Part shown: positions 9,072 through 21,387 of the stretch, piece by piece
Layout: every line of letters begins with the position of its first letter
Position numbering within the stretch: the stretch's first letter is position 1
Source: Cardiocondyla obscurior
Taxonomy: Eukaryota; Arthropoda; Insecta; Hymenoptera; Formicidae
Assembly: GCF_019399895.1 (NCBI RefSeq)
Contig: NC_091887.1
Span: 2,418,001-2,482,000 of the forward strand
Reading direction: 5' to 3'
DNA length: 64,000 bases
Notes under the pieces: generated by a model
Told to the model about the DNA's origin: nothing
The model's database searches: none
What the model saw: the letters and a program-made list of their open reading frames with translations, nothing else
Made by a program: the position numbers and the translations under genes

Positions 9072-12000
9072 ATGACCGTAGACTTTGTCGACTACTTCTG
9101 GGTGAGTGATGTCAAACAGATTTCTTTCTCTCTTATCCCTACGCCCGATTTCTGCTTTCTTTTTCCGTGCCCGTCTGATATTTCTTTACCTCCCGTAACA
9201 GGCGAACAGCGTAATCTTACTTTCGCCAGTGAACGCGCGCTGATTTAGGTTATGTCGAGGAAGAATTTTATTTATTTCCTGGGATCATCCGTGGACACCG
9301 ACGTCTCCGGCCTGCTGAAGTTTATCATTCGCTTTAATTACTTTAACGAGTGCGTTCGAATGCACTTTTCATTCCCGAGGCACGGTTTTTTTCGCGTATT
9401 AACCCTCGTGGAAGTTGTATCTTACACTTGTTTTTAACTTCTTGAGAGTTGCATGGGGAAAAATGATTTAGAAAATGGAAAAAATTATTCAAGAGTATTC
9501 GTAAAATGGTACTTTGCTTTTGGGGAAATGATTTACGTATATAGGCAGGAGACGTAAGCGTCCATAAATATATATGAAAGATGAAAGTGGTAGGCTTCTC
9601 TCTCTTATTTGCATATACGTAAACTACCTAGCTGACGTGTTTTTATATTATAAAACTCGCGTTCAGACATTTAACACTACAAAATGCATGATATTACAAA
9701 AATATCCGTCTTAAAAAGTTAGTTTCTAAAATGCGTTTGTTGGAAGAATGTTATAGTTTCAAATTTAAGAACACTCGGCGACTATCAAATATAATTTAAT
9801 TAATTCGGTCAATTTATTACACAAAAATCGTGTAATATAAATATATTAACAGAGAAATGTAAACTATCACCATTACAAAAAAAAAAAAAGAAAAAGACAA
9901 AAATCGATAAGATAATCCAAGAATTAATTTTAAATTAATTAATTGAAGGAAAACAATTTGTGTTACTTAATCTGGAGAAAGCTCGAGAGCCTTATCTAGC
10001 GCGGTTTTCGAGCGGCTTCTTTTAAGGAGCTACAAATTTATTTTATTGGTACTAATAGCACTAATTTATCTGCAACTCTTTCTCGCGGAGCGCGGCCGTG
10101 CCGTGATAAGATAGTTGTCACTTCCTTTTTTTTTTTTTCACGCCACGAGTATCCTGCATTAGAGATGATTTCAAGCGCGACGCAAAATATCGAGCGTCGT
10201 CTGTTTACGAAGGATAATTTCTACAATAAAATCGAAGCAGAAATTGAGACGAGATGAAACCGTCGCGGGCAATCGTTACAATAGGATGACAAGGGCAATA
10301 AACGTAATGACGGGCTTATTACGTTGACGTTACTCGAGCGGTTCTGCTTAATATGGATTTACCACGTGATCAGAGTTCAAGTGTTAAGTTGCCACAAGTA
10401 CAATTCCCATGCCACGGGCTTCGTAAATAAACGATTGTGCGATTTGTTTAATCATCCTTACATAATCTCTATCCACCAAACGCTTGAAACAAATAGAATC
10501 CTTAAAGCGATCGAGTGGAAATAAATGTTGCTTTAAAACACTCATCAAAGACGACTTATACTTCGAGATTTAATTTAAAAAAAAATATATATATATATTA
10601 CAAATTGTATATTTTTCTTTACAATTCTAGGGCGAAAAGAATAATGGATTTGACGTGCTGTATCATAACATGAAGCATGGTGTTATCGCCAGCAAAGAAT
10701 TGGCTGAGTTTTTGCGAGAAAGATCGGCTATAGAGGAAAACAATTACAAGCTCCTAAGTAAAGTAGCGAAACAAGCTACCAACAGCACGCAAGGAACATT
10801 CGCACCCGTATGGGCCGCCTTGAGAGGTGCCGCCGAGAAACTCGCTATTTTACACTTCCAAATGGCCCAGCGAGTTTCTGAATTAATAAAAGATGTCTCG
10901 AAATATGCGGACGAATTACACAAGAAACATAAGGCTGTATGTAATTGCATTTTTCTTTTTTTTTTTACTTGATGCCTTTTTATCTGAAAATTGTCTAATT
11001 TATATTTATATATATAATTATCTTTTTTTCACGACGCTTTGTTAACACATATATGTGTCAGATACGTGTCCTATAAATTATCAGTATCCGCCCACAATAA
11101 ATCAGTAGGTTCTCATCATCTGGTGACAATATACAGTGGTTCTTGTTATTATAGTTTGCGCACATATATAACCGTGCAAATTAATTTGTGTTAATTTGTA
11201 ACAGAGAATGATTTAACCGGAGAATAACGTACATTGTATGCACGTAGGTGAAGGAAGAAGAATCGTCTACTTTAGAAGTTGTACAAAGTATACAGAACAT
11301 TACGGTAACGTTACACAAAGCGAAGGACATGTGTATGCAAAAGCGCCTCGAATTAGAGAAATTGAAGAAAGATAATGCCAGTCAGAGAGAGCTGGAGAAG
11401 GCGGAGAGCAAGTTTAAAAAAGCGCAAGACGATTACAGGACGCTGGTGGACAAATATACGGTTATACGGAACGACTTCGAGGCAAAAATGACGCAGGCTT
11501 GCAGGGTATTAATTCTGGATTAAAACATTAGAGTTAGGTTTTGCGAGAAGATATTCCTCGGCAGACTGATCGGCGAAGAGTAATAATCAATGTATATTTT
11601 CGTTATTAAGCGGTTCCAAGATGTGGAAGAAACGCACCTGAAGAACATGAAGGAATTTCTCAATACGTACGCTGACGTTTTGCAAACCAATCACGAACAG
11701 ATCGGTCAGGTACATATCGATTTCAAACGGCAGTGCGTCGATATGACGGTGGAGAAATTATTAGAGCAATTTGTTCAAAGTAAATACACGGGTTTCGAGA
11801 AACCAGGTAAAAATCAACTAGATAATTCTTTTTTTTTTTTTTATTTCTTTCTACGTTGACGATGTCATTGATTAACGTGCTTGTGAATTAGGTGTGATCG
11901 AGTATGAGGAAGTTATGACGAGTTTAACGGATATAACCAGTCAGCCGCAGTCAGAAAGCAGCATAGAGGCACCTAAAGAAACGTCTAAGGGAACCAACGG

Positions 12001-15000
12001 CGAAACAGGCGTAGCCGGTAACAGTCACAGTTCAAAAAAAGATCAGGGATTAAAGGGGGAGGGTGATACTTTGGCGGTACTGGACGGGGACAGGGGAAGG
12101 GTAATATTGAGAAAAAATAGAGAAAAAGAAAGACAAAAGGAAAAGGACAGAGAACTGTCACACGCACAAACCAAGGCTTCCCGCCGTACTACCTCGCTAC
12201 TCAACCTGTTCATGTCCAACTCCCAGGGTAGGTAGGTCTCTCTCTCTTTCTCTCTCTCTCTTTCTCTTTCTGTCCCTCCCCCTCCTTTTTTTCCCCCTTT
12301 TCTCGTCGAAGTTGTAAAAACTTTTTTAAAATATTATTTTTTTTTTTTAATTGCAATAGTTTGAATTTACCTCGACTCGATGCAATGAAATGCTATATTT
12401 CATACGCAATATCTTTTTTCCATTTTATATAATACTTATACATAACGTTTATATTTATATATATATTTATGCTATTGAAACTGATACGCTTTTGATCACT
12501 TTTAACGAAATTAATTTCGTTATGGTTTAGTAATAAGTATTAATAAAATCAATATCGGCATAACATTGCATACGTCTGGGTAGGCTTGTTCTGCCGTTTT
12601 TAATTTTATACTTCTTACTACCGTATCATTAATACATTTTCAATACATTATACACTTGTTCAATTAAATTACAGCACTCGATCGCAGATACATCAATTTG
12701 AATTTAATACGATTAATAGTACGATTTTTTTTATTGATATATTTATGCTTATGTGGTTGTGTTATTTGCTTCGACATAACGATCTAACATTAGGTGGAGG
12801 ATGACATATAAGATACCATTGTGTTTCACAAAAATTACTTTTTTTTTACGTATACTTAGAGCATCCTTATTTGCGGATACATATTACTTTGCCAATAAAA
12901 GCTAAAGAAATCAAGTAACTTTATTTGTTTGCGCGGTTAAATAATTACGTGCGGGTTAAAATTTATTATATTTTTACGTTTCTGTTATGCAGTTATAATA
13001 TTCAGTTCTATTTCCAACGTATATTACGCTTTTGCATGTCAAGTAGTATTGCAATCGTATCTAGAGGAAAAAAAAAAAAAAACATGAACAGAGGTATTAC
13101 GCGATCATTTAAAATATTTTTATTTTTTTTGTAATTATTTAAAGTGCCACTGAAAGAGCAAAGATCATTAAAAATTTTAATTGGTACAGTTAATATACGT
13201 AATAATGTGACACAAAGCAAAAAAATAAAATAAAATAAAAGTTTCCATTGATGGGAAGGTATTCAAAGACGTGAGAATGATGAGTGTTGTTTCAGACAAA
13301 CAGAAGCAAGCAGTGTCGTCTGGTTCGGCACCTGCCACCCCTCAAGGGAACAACCTGCCTCCTGCTGTTCCACCTCCCAGCATCTCCAGGAACCCTCTCA
13401 GAGGATCTAAATGTAACAATTTACATTTTATTCCTATACCCCTCTACCATACCCTTTCACTTTATTAGAATACTATATACGACATACATTAGAAATTACT
13501 AATACTGACGTTAACTGCTGAGCGTATTGATAAAATAATTAATCTTCACTTGATTCTCGCTGAAGCAATATATAAATTAACGATTATCGCTTCTGTTTGT
13601 ACAGTCTCTTTATCTTTTCTCTCTCTTTTATTATAGATATTTAAAGAATATAAAAATAATATGGTTCTAAAATTATTGCAAAATTCTTCTTTTTTTTTTA
13701 TGACAGACTGCTCATTAATTTTTAATAAGATCAGACTTGTCCGAGAGTCTCCTACATAAATCTTTATCTGTAATTTTCTCTATCAGTTGTTCTCTCTTCG
13801 TGGTACTTGGTCACAGTAGAGTTACTTCTTTTTCAATACCTCGCATATTTCATGGTCGGGTAAAACGTGATAAGGCGAAATAAATTATCTACTGACTTAT
13901 AGTGGTCGCTCGTATTATGATTCCTCCACTGTGCTCACTTTTAGAACGGCAATGTACGTATACTAACATTCAACGCTTCACTTAAATTAAAATTACATAT
14001 ATATATCTTTCATTAAATCCATTGTATATGCATTTTATTTTAACATTAATTTCTGCTTTACGTAAATAATGCAAGACATTTCTTTTCTTTTTTTTTTTTT
14101 TAAATTTAATTCTGCATTTGAAATAAACCAAAGATTAAGGAAAAAAAAAGTGTTCTTAATTTAAAGGAGAAATTATTTTTTATTTGCTATATTTTATACT
14201 AATGGTGAAAAACGCTTGCATAGAACATATAGGCATATCAAGCTTTAGAAATAAATGGGATTTAATTACTTTCATAAAGTTTCATCTATAAATTGTTTTT
14301 CTAACAATCCTCTTTCGTTCGACTTTCTTTTGTCCTATAAAATAAAGATATAAATATACGAACGGGTTGTGTAATCGCGAGAGGTATAGACCATGTCTAA
14401 CTTCTTTCACGTAATATGTGATCCAAATGCTAACACATGCCACTAATAAACCTAAATAGATTTACAATTACACAGATTGCGGCGTAGAATTCTATTTGCA
14501 AAGTTTATTCTGTAACATCGATGCATTAAAATAAAATAGAATAAAAAGAAAAAGAAAGAAAAAAATTATGACTAAACTAAAGGGAGTTGGACTTGAATAA
14601 CGTTGAGATACAAGAGTGGGGTTGGCTACTGACGGGGCCTCAGGTGAGCCGTTATTATAAAATTCCTAATTTGCATGGCTCACATGTTCATACTTTTATG
14701 TTTATCTTCCAACTGCTGGAATATTTTTATCTCTTTTTTTTTCTGATAGTGCAATATGAAAGCAACTACTCTGAGTTATGTTTTTCATCAGTGACAATAA
14801 TTTTCCTAGCATTTTATGCAACATTCATATTTATTTCGATGAATTACAGGTTCTTTAGATCATGTTTCACTCTTTCAATAGTCTTTCAAGTGTTTAATGC
14901 CCAAGACTATTCTTTTTTTGCATGTAAGATTGGTTTGCAGAGGACACCTCTCTGTGTAATAATCCGAAGAGGCATGCATAAGAATGTGCATACTTGTATT

Positions 15001-18000
15001 ATAATGCCTATATATATATATATATATTTAGTAATTGTTAGAAAAACAATTTAAGAAGAGAGTAGACGATGCAAAGACTAGGATTATTGATGGTGATGGT
15101 GCGTGGGATATCTTCACATTTCTACTAACGCGATGTGATTCACTTCGCTATTGAATTTTCTTTTCTGTACACTGTACTTTTTATTTGTCTGCATCTTTGA
15201 CGTAGGTACTCATTCTTATGGTAGTCTTTACGAGGTTCCGATACGCATTTTCTCGAGAGATAAATTAACTGTTGATGACTGAGTTTGTTAAAAATAACGA
15301 ATGTATGAACAGAGCTATGAATGGCTTGAAACGATATGATTTTGATAGTTGTCCACTATGTATAGGCCGCCTATATGCTTTACTCGTGGAAATCATTTGA
15401 TTATCAGGAATGTTTTTTTCAAGAAGCCTCATTTATTCACGTGTAAATTTTTATTTAGATTAAATCATGAAAAGCCTCTTACACGAGAATTGAAGGAAAA
15501 CCTTGTTGATTCTCTCTATATTTTATACATTTGATATACGTATATTTCGTGTAAATATAAAAGTAATGCAAGTGTATGGTTCTTTCTTCTTTTTTTTTTT
15601 TTTTATATATTTTGTTTGTTTGTTATATGATACATACACGTAGTATTTTACTTAGTTGCATTGTCAGAAAAGCCATCAATGTTCATATAATTTTTTTAAA
15701 AAAACTTTTAACATTTTTGTGATGCTAAATTGTACTAAGATCATAATATATAAGCATTATTTTTTTGTACAAAATTCTTTACGTAGTGGCAATGATAGAA
15801 TGAGATGTTGAATATGATTTCTAAGTATGTTATAGATATTCGATGTAATAGATTTGATAAGGATTTACCGTATTGATTTAGCAGATAGATATCGATAAAT
15901 TTATAATTTTATGTACTCGTAATAATTTATATAATATTTACGTTTAATAAGTAGCTAGTATATATATATATATAGAATTTACATACTGGTTTAATTATCT
16001 ACATTTGAGATATCCACGATCAACAGGGTTTCTGCGCAGCAGAAGAGAAAAGCGAAAGGAGAAGAAGGCAAAGAAGAAGAAGGATCTCGTGGATACGAAT
16101 AGCAACAAAGAAGAAAAGTCCAACTTGTCAGTATATGCATGCATAACAGACCTAGTGCACATACAGTCAGTTTCACAGCGATTAGACAAAGTATCTGTTC
16201 TCTAAAAGAGCGTTGTACATATCTAAAATTTTCATGCACACCAAATATACGTATATTTCTTGCTGTATGTAAATTTCAGATTTGAAACAAATTCGTTATC
16301 GAATATTCTATCTGTCCGCTAAGATACTATACTGTTTTATAATTTTAAAAACACACGCATGCATAATGAAACGGGAAACAATTCTTGTTAGTCGTCAGGC
16401 TGCTTTTGTATCTCGGTGAAGCCGAGCTTATCTACAAGCGCAACAATTTTATTATTTTAGCACATGACATGAAAAAGAAAAAAAAATATTTATTGTGCAC
16501 TGGGGCTGATGGAATTAGCAAAAGTATATTTATCTTAAATGATTTGTCATGAATACAACAGGGAAGACAAAGAGGACAGCAGAAAGTCAGAGACACCAAC
16601 GCCGGAGGTGGACGAGGATGGTTTTTGTATAAGACCGAAGCTGGACCCGTGGGAAAATGAAAAGGGATTTTATTCCAGTTCGGACACTGACTCGGAAGAC
16701 GAGAGGGAACGTAAAATTCGAGTGGAAATCAAGCCTCTTAGTAACGGTGGTGCACCTATGAGCGCCAGCGTGGACGAATTAAGGGCAACGGTGGAAAATT
16801 TATCTTTATCACCTGCACCAACAGTGAGTTATATACCCTTTACTAAAAAGAAATCTCTTATCGTAGTGTTATATTACACAAAATATTTTTACATGCCATT
16901 AAAAATGTTATAAGAAATAAATCTGATAATACGTGATGTTCGGACAGGGACGCAGAGGATCGAATACTGACTCCGATCATCACATGAAAAGGTCTCAGTC
17001 AGTGTCACAGCAATTAGGAGGTAAGCCAAGCTCAGATTTACTTGGCCTAAACTTGTTCAATCCTAGCAGTACGCCGTCGAGCGCGTCAACACCGACCGGT
17101 AGCCATCCTTACGCCCCGCTGCAGAGCCCACCGCCGCTTTCGACGTCGCCGACCGCGTTGCAGCCGCCACCGCCTCAATCCGCGCCGCCTATACATTCTC
17201 ATACTCGATTCCCAATAGGTAAATTCTAATAAAATGTATTCACTTACCGATGAAGAATGTCTTACGCTCTGAAATTAAGAAGACCAATGTCCTTGTTTAG
17301 ATGGAGATTTATTTTCGGAAGTTGGAGATATTACGCCGGCCTTACCACCGAAGCAGTCGACATCGTCGACGCCGACGGGATCAATTGTGATACCGAGACC
17401 GCCGTCGCGCCGTGGAGAAGGGCCGTCGCCGCGTGGCAGAATGTCACCCGCGACGATATCCCGCGCCGATAGCGTTGCCAGCCTAGAATTTCGCACTGCC
17501 GGAGTAGGCGTCGGTTCCTCGCGGGGTCCGTCTCCACTAACCATTGGCCTAGCCGACACCATCCCACTAGCAGTGGCGTTCCACGAAATAGTGCATTCAT
17601 ATTTCCGTGGCACGGACGAAACTCGCTGTCAGGTAAAACTAAGCGGTGACATGATGCTCTCGTTTCCGGCTGGCATCGTCGCAGTCTTGGCCAACAATCC
17701 AAGTCCTGCAAAGCTGATCTTTCGCGTAAGGAACACCAATAGATTGGAGAGGCTATTGCCTAACAACCAACTCATCAGCATGTGAGTTGCTCGAATTTAT
17801 TGCACCGCGGTTTAAATTAAGAGGAGACGGTCCGATGAAAGAATGATATGCTTACAGGGATGCGACTCAGACTACCGTCGACAGTACAATTTTCGAATTC
17901 AACATGAGTGCCTTAACTATGTTGCTACGGCGGCAAGCTGAACAGAATCCTTCGGCCTCATATTTCAATGTGGACATTCTCAAGTATCAGATTAAATGCA

Positions 18001-18733
18001 AGGAAGGCGCTGGTTCATGTCCCTTTCAATTGGTCGCGTATTGGAAATGCGAAACTACTCACACCGATCTCAAGGTAAGATTAAGTTGCCCGAACCGATT
18101 ATTTCTATTATCTCTGAGAAACATTCTTCGGAAAATGAAACGACACTCACATCTTGTTCTCGTTTTTCAGATCGATTACAAGTATAACAGTCGAGCCATG
18201 GCTTCGCCGAGTCCGTTGTTGAATCTTCACGTTGCGGCGCCTATCGACGGCGGTTTTAAATCACTTAATAGCAAACCGCCGGCACAGTGGCTCACCGATT
18301 CGAACCGCGTTTTATGGAAATTCACAGAGCTCTCGCAGCACAGCGAGGGTAACGGAGTCGGATCTTTGAAAGCACGAGTCGAACTTGAATGCGGCCCGGG
18401 CAATCAAGGAACTATATTTACTCAATTTAATTGCGAAGGGACCACGTTATCAGGCGTTGAGTTTGAACTCGTAGGATCTGGATATCGATTGAGCTTGGTG
18501 AAGCGAAAATTTGTATCCGGTAAGTTAATCGAACGATCGAGAGTTTTTAGATCACTGCGCGATTACGCTAAGACGCTCATTTATTAGCCGAGATAAATTG
18601 TAGTCTCTGACGAGCACGATCGTCGTGAATCGACTGGTTACATGAGAATCGTATTGTTTCAGGAAAATACATATGCGATGGAGATTTGGATTCGCGTTCG
18701 AGATACGCCGCGCCGTTATCCAGTGCAGACTGA
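9072..18733 (+). CDS. FCHO2: FCHo endocytic adaptor (F-BAR + mu-homology domain), 13 coding exons
   Basis: Exons: 9072-9101, 10631-10936, 11248-11505, 11611-11806, 11892-12227, 13296-13412, 16027-16126, 16562-16823, 16948-17218, 17301-17781, 17858-18074, 18171-18519, 18663-18733. They total 2994 nt, 997 residues, all phase-consistent. Residues 1-265 are the F-BAR domain (MTVDFVDYFW, GFDVLYHNMKHG, then VVQSIQNITVTLHKAKDMC). Residues 265-700 are a disordered, Ser/Pro- and Lys-rich linker. Residues about 705-997 are the mu-homology domain (IPLAVAFHEIVHSYFRGTDE, VAYWKCETTHTDLKIDYKYN, ending GKYICDGDLDS...). FCHo proteins bend PI(4,5)P2 membrane and recruit Eps15 and AP2 at nascent clathrin pits; this is family knowledge. 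The exon 7 donor (GTCAGT at 16127) is the weakest site but is the only one that keeps phase. The protein is longer than vertebrate FCHo2 because of the linker. Confidence 0.94.
12228..16026 (+). other. FCHo introns 5 and 6 (AT-rich), no extra exon recognised
   Basis: The intron between exons 5 and 6 begins with two overlapping donors (GTAGG at 12228, GTAGGT at 12232) and a CT microsatellite (about 12238-12270). The 2.6 kb intron from 13413 to 16026 contains a 155-codon open frame at 14587-15054. That frame is rich in Phe, Leu, Ile and Tyr, has no known domain, and is judged non-coding. Confidence 0.6.
16027..16126 (+). CDS. FCHO2: FCHo exon 7: polybasic segment
   Basis: Translated in the spliced frame this exon reads WFLRSRREKRKEKKAKKKKD followed by an acidic/polar tail (LVDTNSNKEEKSNL). 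Over its first 20 residues, 13 are Lys or Arg. In the FCHo family the linker after the F-BAR domain contains a polybasic stretch that aids phosphoinositide binding and AP2 activation. The exon is flanked by an unusually long upstream intron and has the weakest donor of the gene. With entry phase 1 and exit phase 2 it is not a simple in-frame cassette. Confidence 0.8.
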
Positions 18734-18879
18734 CGACTTCCGGAATGGGCGCCTCAATGGGAGAGTCAGCTCATTTAATATTGGTACTTGCTTAATCACT
18801 CACTGCCCATATCACGACTTTCGATCATTCATATTTCGATTGCGCGTAGAGAAGCTTGTTGGATACCAAAGTGTACACT

Positions 18880-19060
18880 CACCGTCAGGAATGGTGTTCG
18901 TGGTGCTGCGACGGCGGCTAGCGTGCTTGATTTTGGCGTGGGGTGCGTCGAATCTCACACGAAGCGCGCGCGTAGATGTGTCAAGAAGCACCGGTCACAG
19001 AGGAAACGCACCTTAACACACCTCCCCGCATTCGGCGGCCGAGAAAGGAGGAAGTCACGT
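18880..19060. repeat. Dispersed repeat, copy 1
   Basis: This GC-rich block contains GCGACGGCGGCTAGCGT, GTCGAATCTCACA, AGAGGAAACGCACCTTA and TTCGGCGGCCGAGAAAGGAG in that order. The same landmarks in the same order and similar spacing recur at 26215-26380 inside a MAST intron. It is not coding: the frames differ and the sequence lies downstream of the FCHo stop. Confidence 0.7.
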
Positions 19061-21251
19061 ACGCCGGCCGCCGTCGCCGCTCGTCGCAGCAAATACCGTA
19101 TCTGTCTTTAAGTGTAAATCGGCTAAAGATCAAACAGATATTTTACGTTTTTAACGAACCGTATATTGCGAAACATAGATAGTGGAGGAAAAGGGCGTAC
19201 AAGTTCTACAACCGAAGTAATATACTTTTTTTTTTTCCTCCTTTTTCTTTTGATGAAACAAATTTAATATTCTATTTTTTGTACGCGCATTTAACGCCGA
19301 ACGTTTCGGGTCTTCATTTACGTTAGGCCACATTAGATTTTATCTCGAAAACATACAATTAGAAAATTTAGATGCAAGACGGCACGTTCGTTGCTAAATG
19401 CGCTATCAAATGCAAGTCAATCATTTGTGACTTCTCAACGGAAGATAAAAATAAAATCGAATTTGATGTAAAATGCGTTACGAATATGCATATACTATTT
19501 TCTTTATATGTATATATATATAATATATATATGTAACTCATACGATTATTAATTTTTATATATTTTTTGCATTGAAATACTACTATAAATAGCAATACTA
19601 TCGTTTTAACTAAATTTCTATAACAATACGCAGTGAATTTGCGAAGTCTTTTTTATTAAATAAAAGAAAAAACTTTTGTACGAAGATCTTTAGTGTCCAG
19701 CATACTCTCCGTGTTATAATAACTTTCATCATTTGACAATTTCTCTTTTTACATAATCAAAAAAAGACAATGCGGCGGTTTCTAAAATCCTCTCTTGAAA
19801 TAATGTACAATGCTTTTTATTTTAACGTTACATTCTGCATTATTTTGATGCAATGCATTAGTTTATAAACCGTATATGTTGCTAATAACCACGCGGAAGC
19901 GAAAAAGAATGTAAATGACAGATAAATATTAATTAAGTATATTATATACATATATATTTAGCATTTATATTTTGGAAAGAAAGGAATATATTGTTTTTTT
20001 GCACGTGACATACAAGCTATTCGACGAAGAAATTCTGACACGTATATCAATGTTTAGTTTATTTTCATGCCCGCGAAGATAATGTTAAAGTAGCAGTAAA
20101 CTGTACGATAATACACAAGCGAAAAAAACTGTTTCTCTAATAGAAAAAAAACGAGACAGCGGAGAACAGATGGGGCGGAGGGAGAAAAAAGAAAAAAAAA
20201 GAGAAAAAAAAAAGTTTCAATCAACGATACTTTTTTAAGCGTTAGCACATGTTGGATATGAGACAAATCAAATACAATTCTGTATTTTTGAACATTTAAA
20301 TGTTAAAATACAATTTTTTGACGTCGACCTTAGATTTAGGTATAACTAATTCTTCGGCGAACGGAGAATCGTTTATCTAAATGTTTCAAATTGAGATTCT
20401 TAGTATTTTACGAAATACGCTAAAAAAGTTTCATATCTATTGCGATTGTGGTTTGCGGCTCAGTTTTCATCTGTAAGAACATAATGTTATAGCTGCATAA
20501 TTTATTCATAACTTGTTCACACATCACTTTCGTTGCTTTATACAAATTATTTTAATCAACAATGACATCACGACGTATTTTGTATAAAATGCCGACGCTA
20601 AAATTAAGGCGTTTTGTACAAAAATATCGATTGTCCATAAATATGTCGATTTTTTTTTTAATTTTTTGTTTTTTTGAAGATATTGTGAAACAGGTGGTTT
20701 ATCTTTATCAAATAATTTATGTCCGTATTAATTGATTACCAATCAATCGCAAATTAATAATAAAGATTAATTATGATAATTGCAAATGTTGTACAGTTTA
20801 CCTACAGTACTGATTTGGCCCTACGGCCTAGATATCTTAACGCCTTAGTCACTTTCCATTTAGACCAAGCCGCAAACAATTCTCTCTTCTGACATCATGC
20901 TGCCTTAACTGTTTAATAAATGTTGAAGAATAGGCAGAATGACGTCGCGGGAGAGAACTGTCCGAGTTTGGATGTAAACGGAAAGCAACCAATGCTTCAC
21001 ATTTAGGAGTTGTTGTTACAATAAAGATATAAACTGCTAATAACACTTTTATTATATAAATCAAACCCTTTTTTTCTTTTTTTTTTTTCTTTTTGCATCG
21101 AGACTACGCAAAACTACTCGGAATCAATTCAGCTCCTAGTGAAAGTTGATAATCGCAGTTGCTTTTAGCAGTGCGGCTCCACTGCTCTTTCCTTCGTCTT
21201 CTCAGTCTCCTCTCTCGGCAACCGAGAGGACTAGGGTCATATATGTACGGA

Positions 21252-21387
21252 TGCATTCGTTTACGCAGCAGTCGTCGCAGTAACTGTACTGATTCAGATA
21301 TTGTCTTTCTTTCGTACATTAAAAAAAAAGAAAGATAAACTCTGAACTAGTACAGTAACTACGCTGACTGCTGCGTAAACGAATGCA
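21252..21387. repeat. Fold-back element, copy 2 (long hairpin)
   Basis: A 21-nt arm starting GCATTCGTTTACGCAGCAGT at 21253 is repeated as a perfect inverse ending at 21386. Pairing continues inward, with about ten mismatches, for roughly 60 nt to a loop containing CGTACATT. The predicted stem is about 60 bp in 136 nt. The inner half and loop match the element at 8510-8605. Confidence 0.82.

Noticed and set aside
14587..15054. 155-codon open frame inside FCHo intron 6
   Set aside because: It has AT-rich low-complexity composition (Phe, Ile, Tyr), lies inside an intron, has no domain, and ends in a TA repeat.
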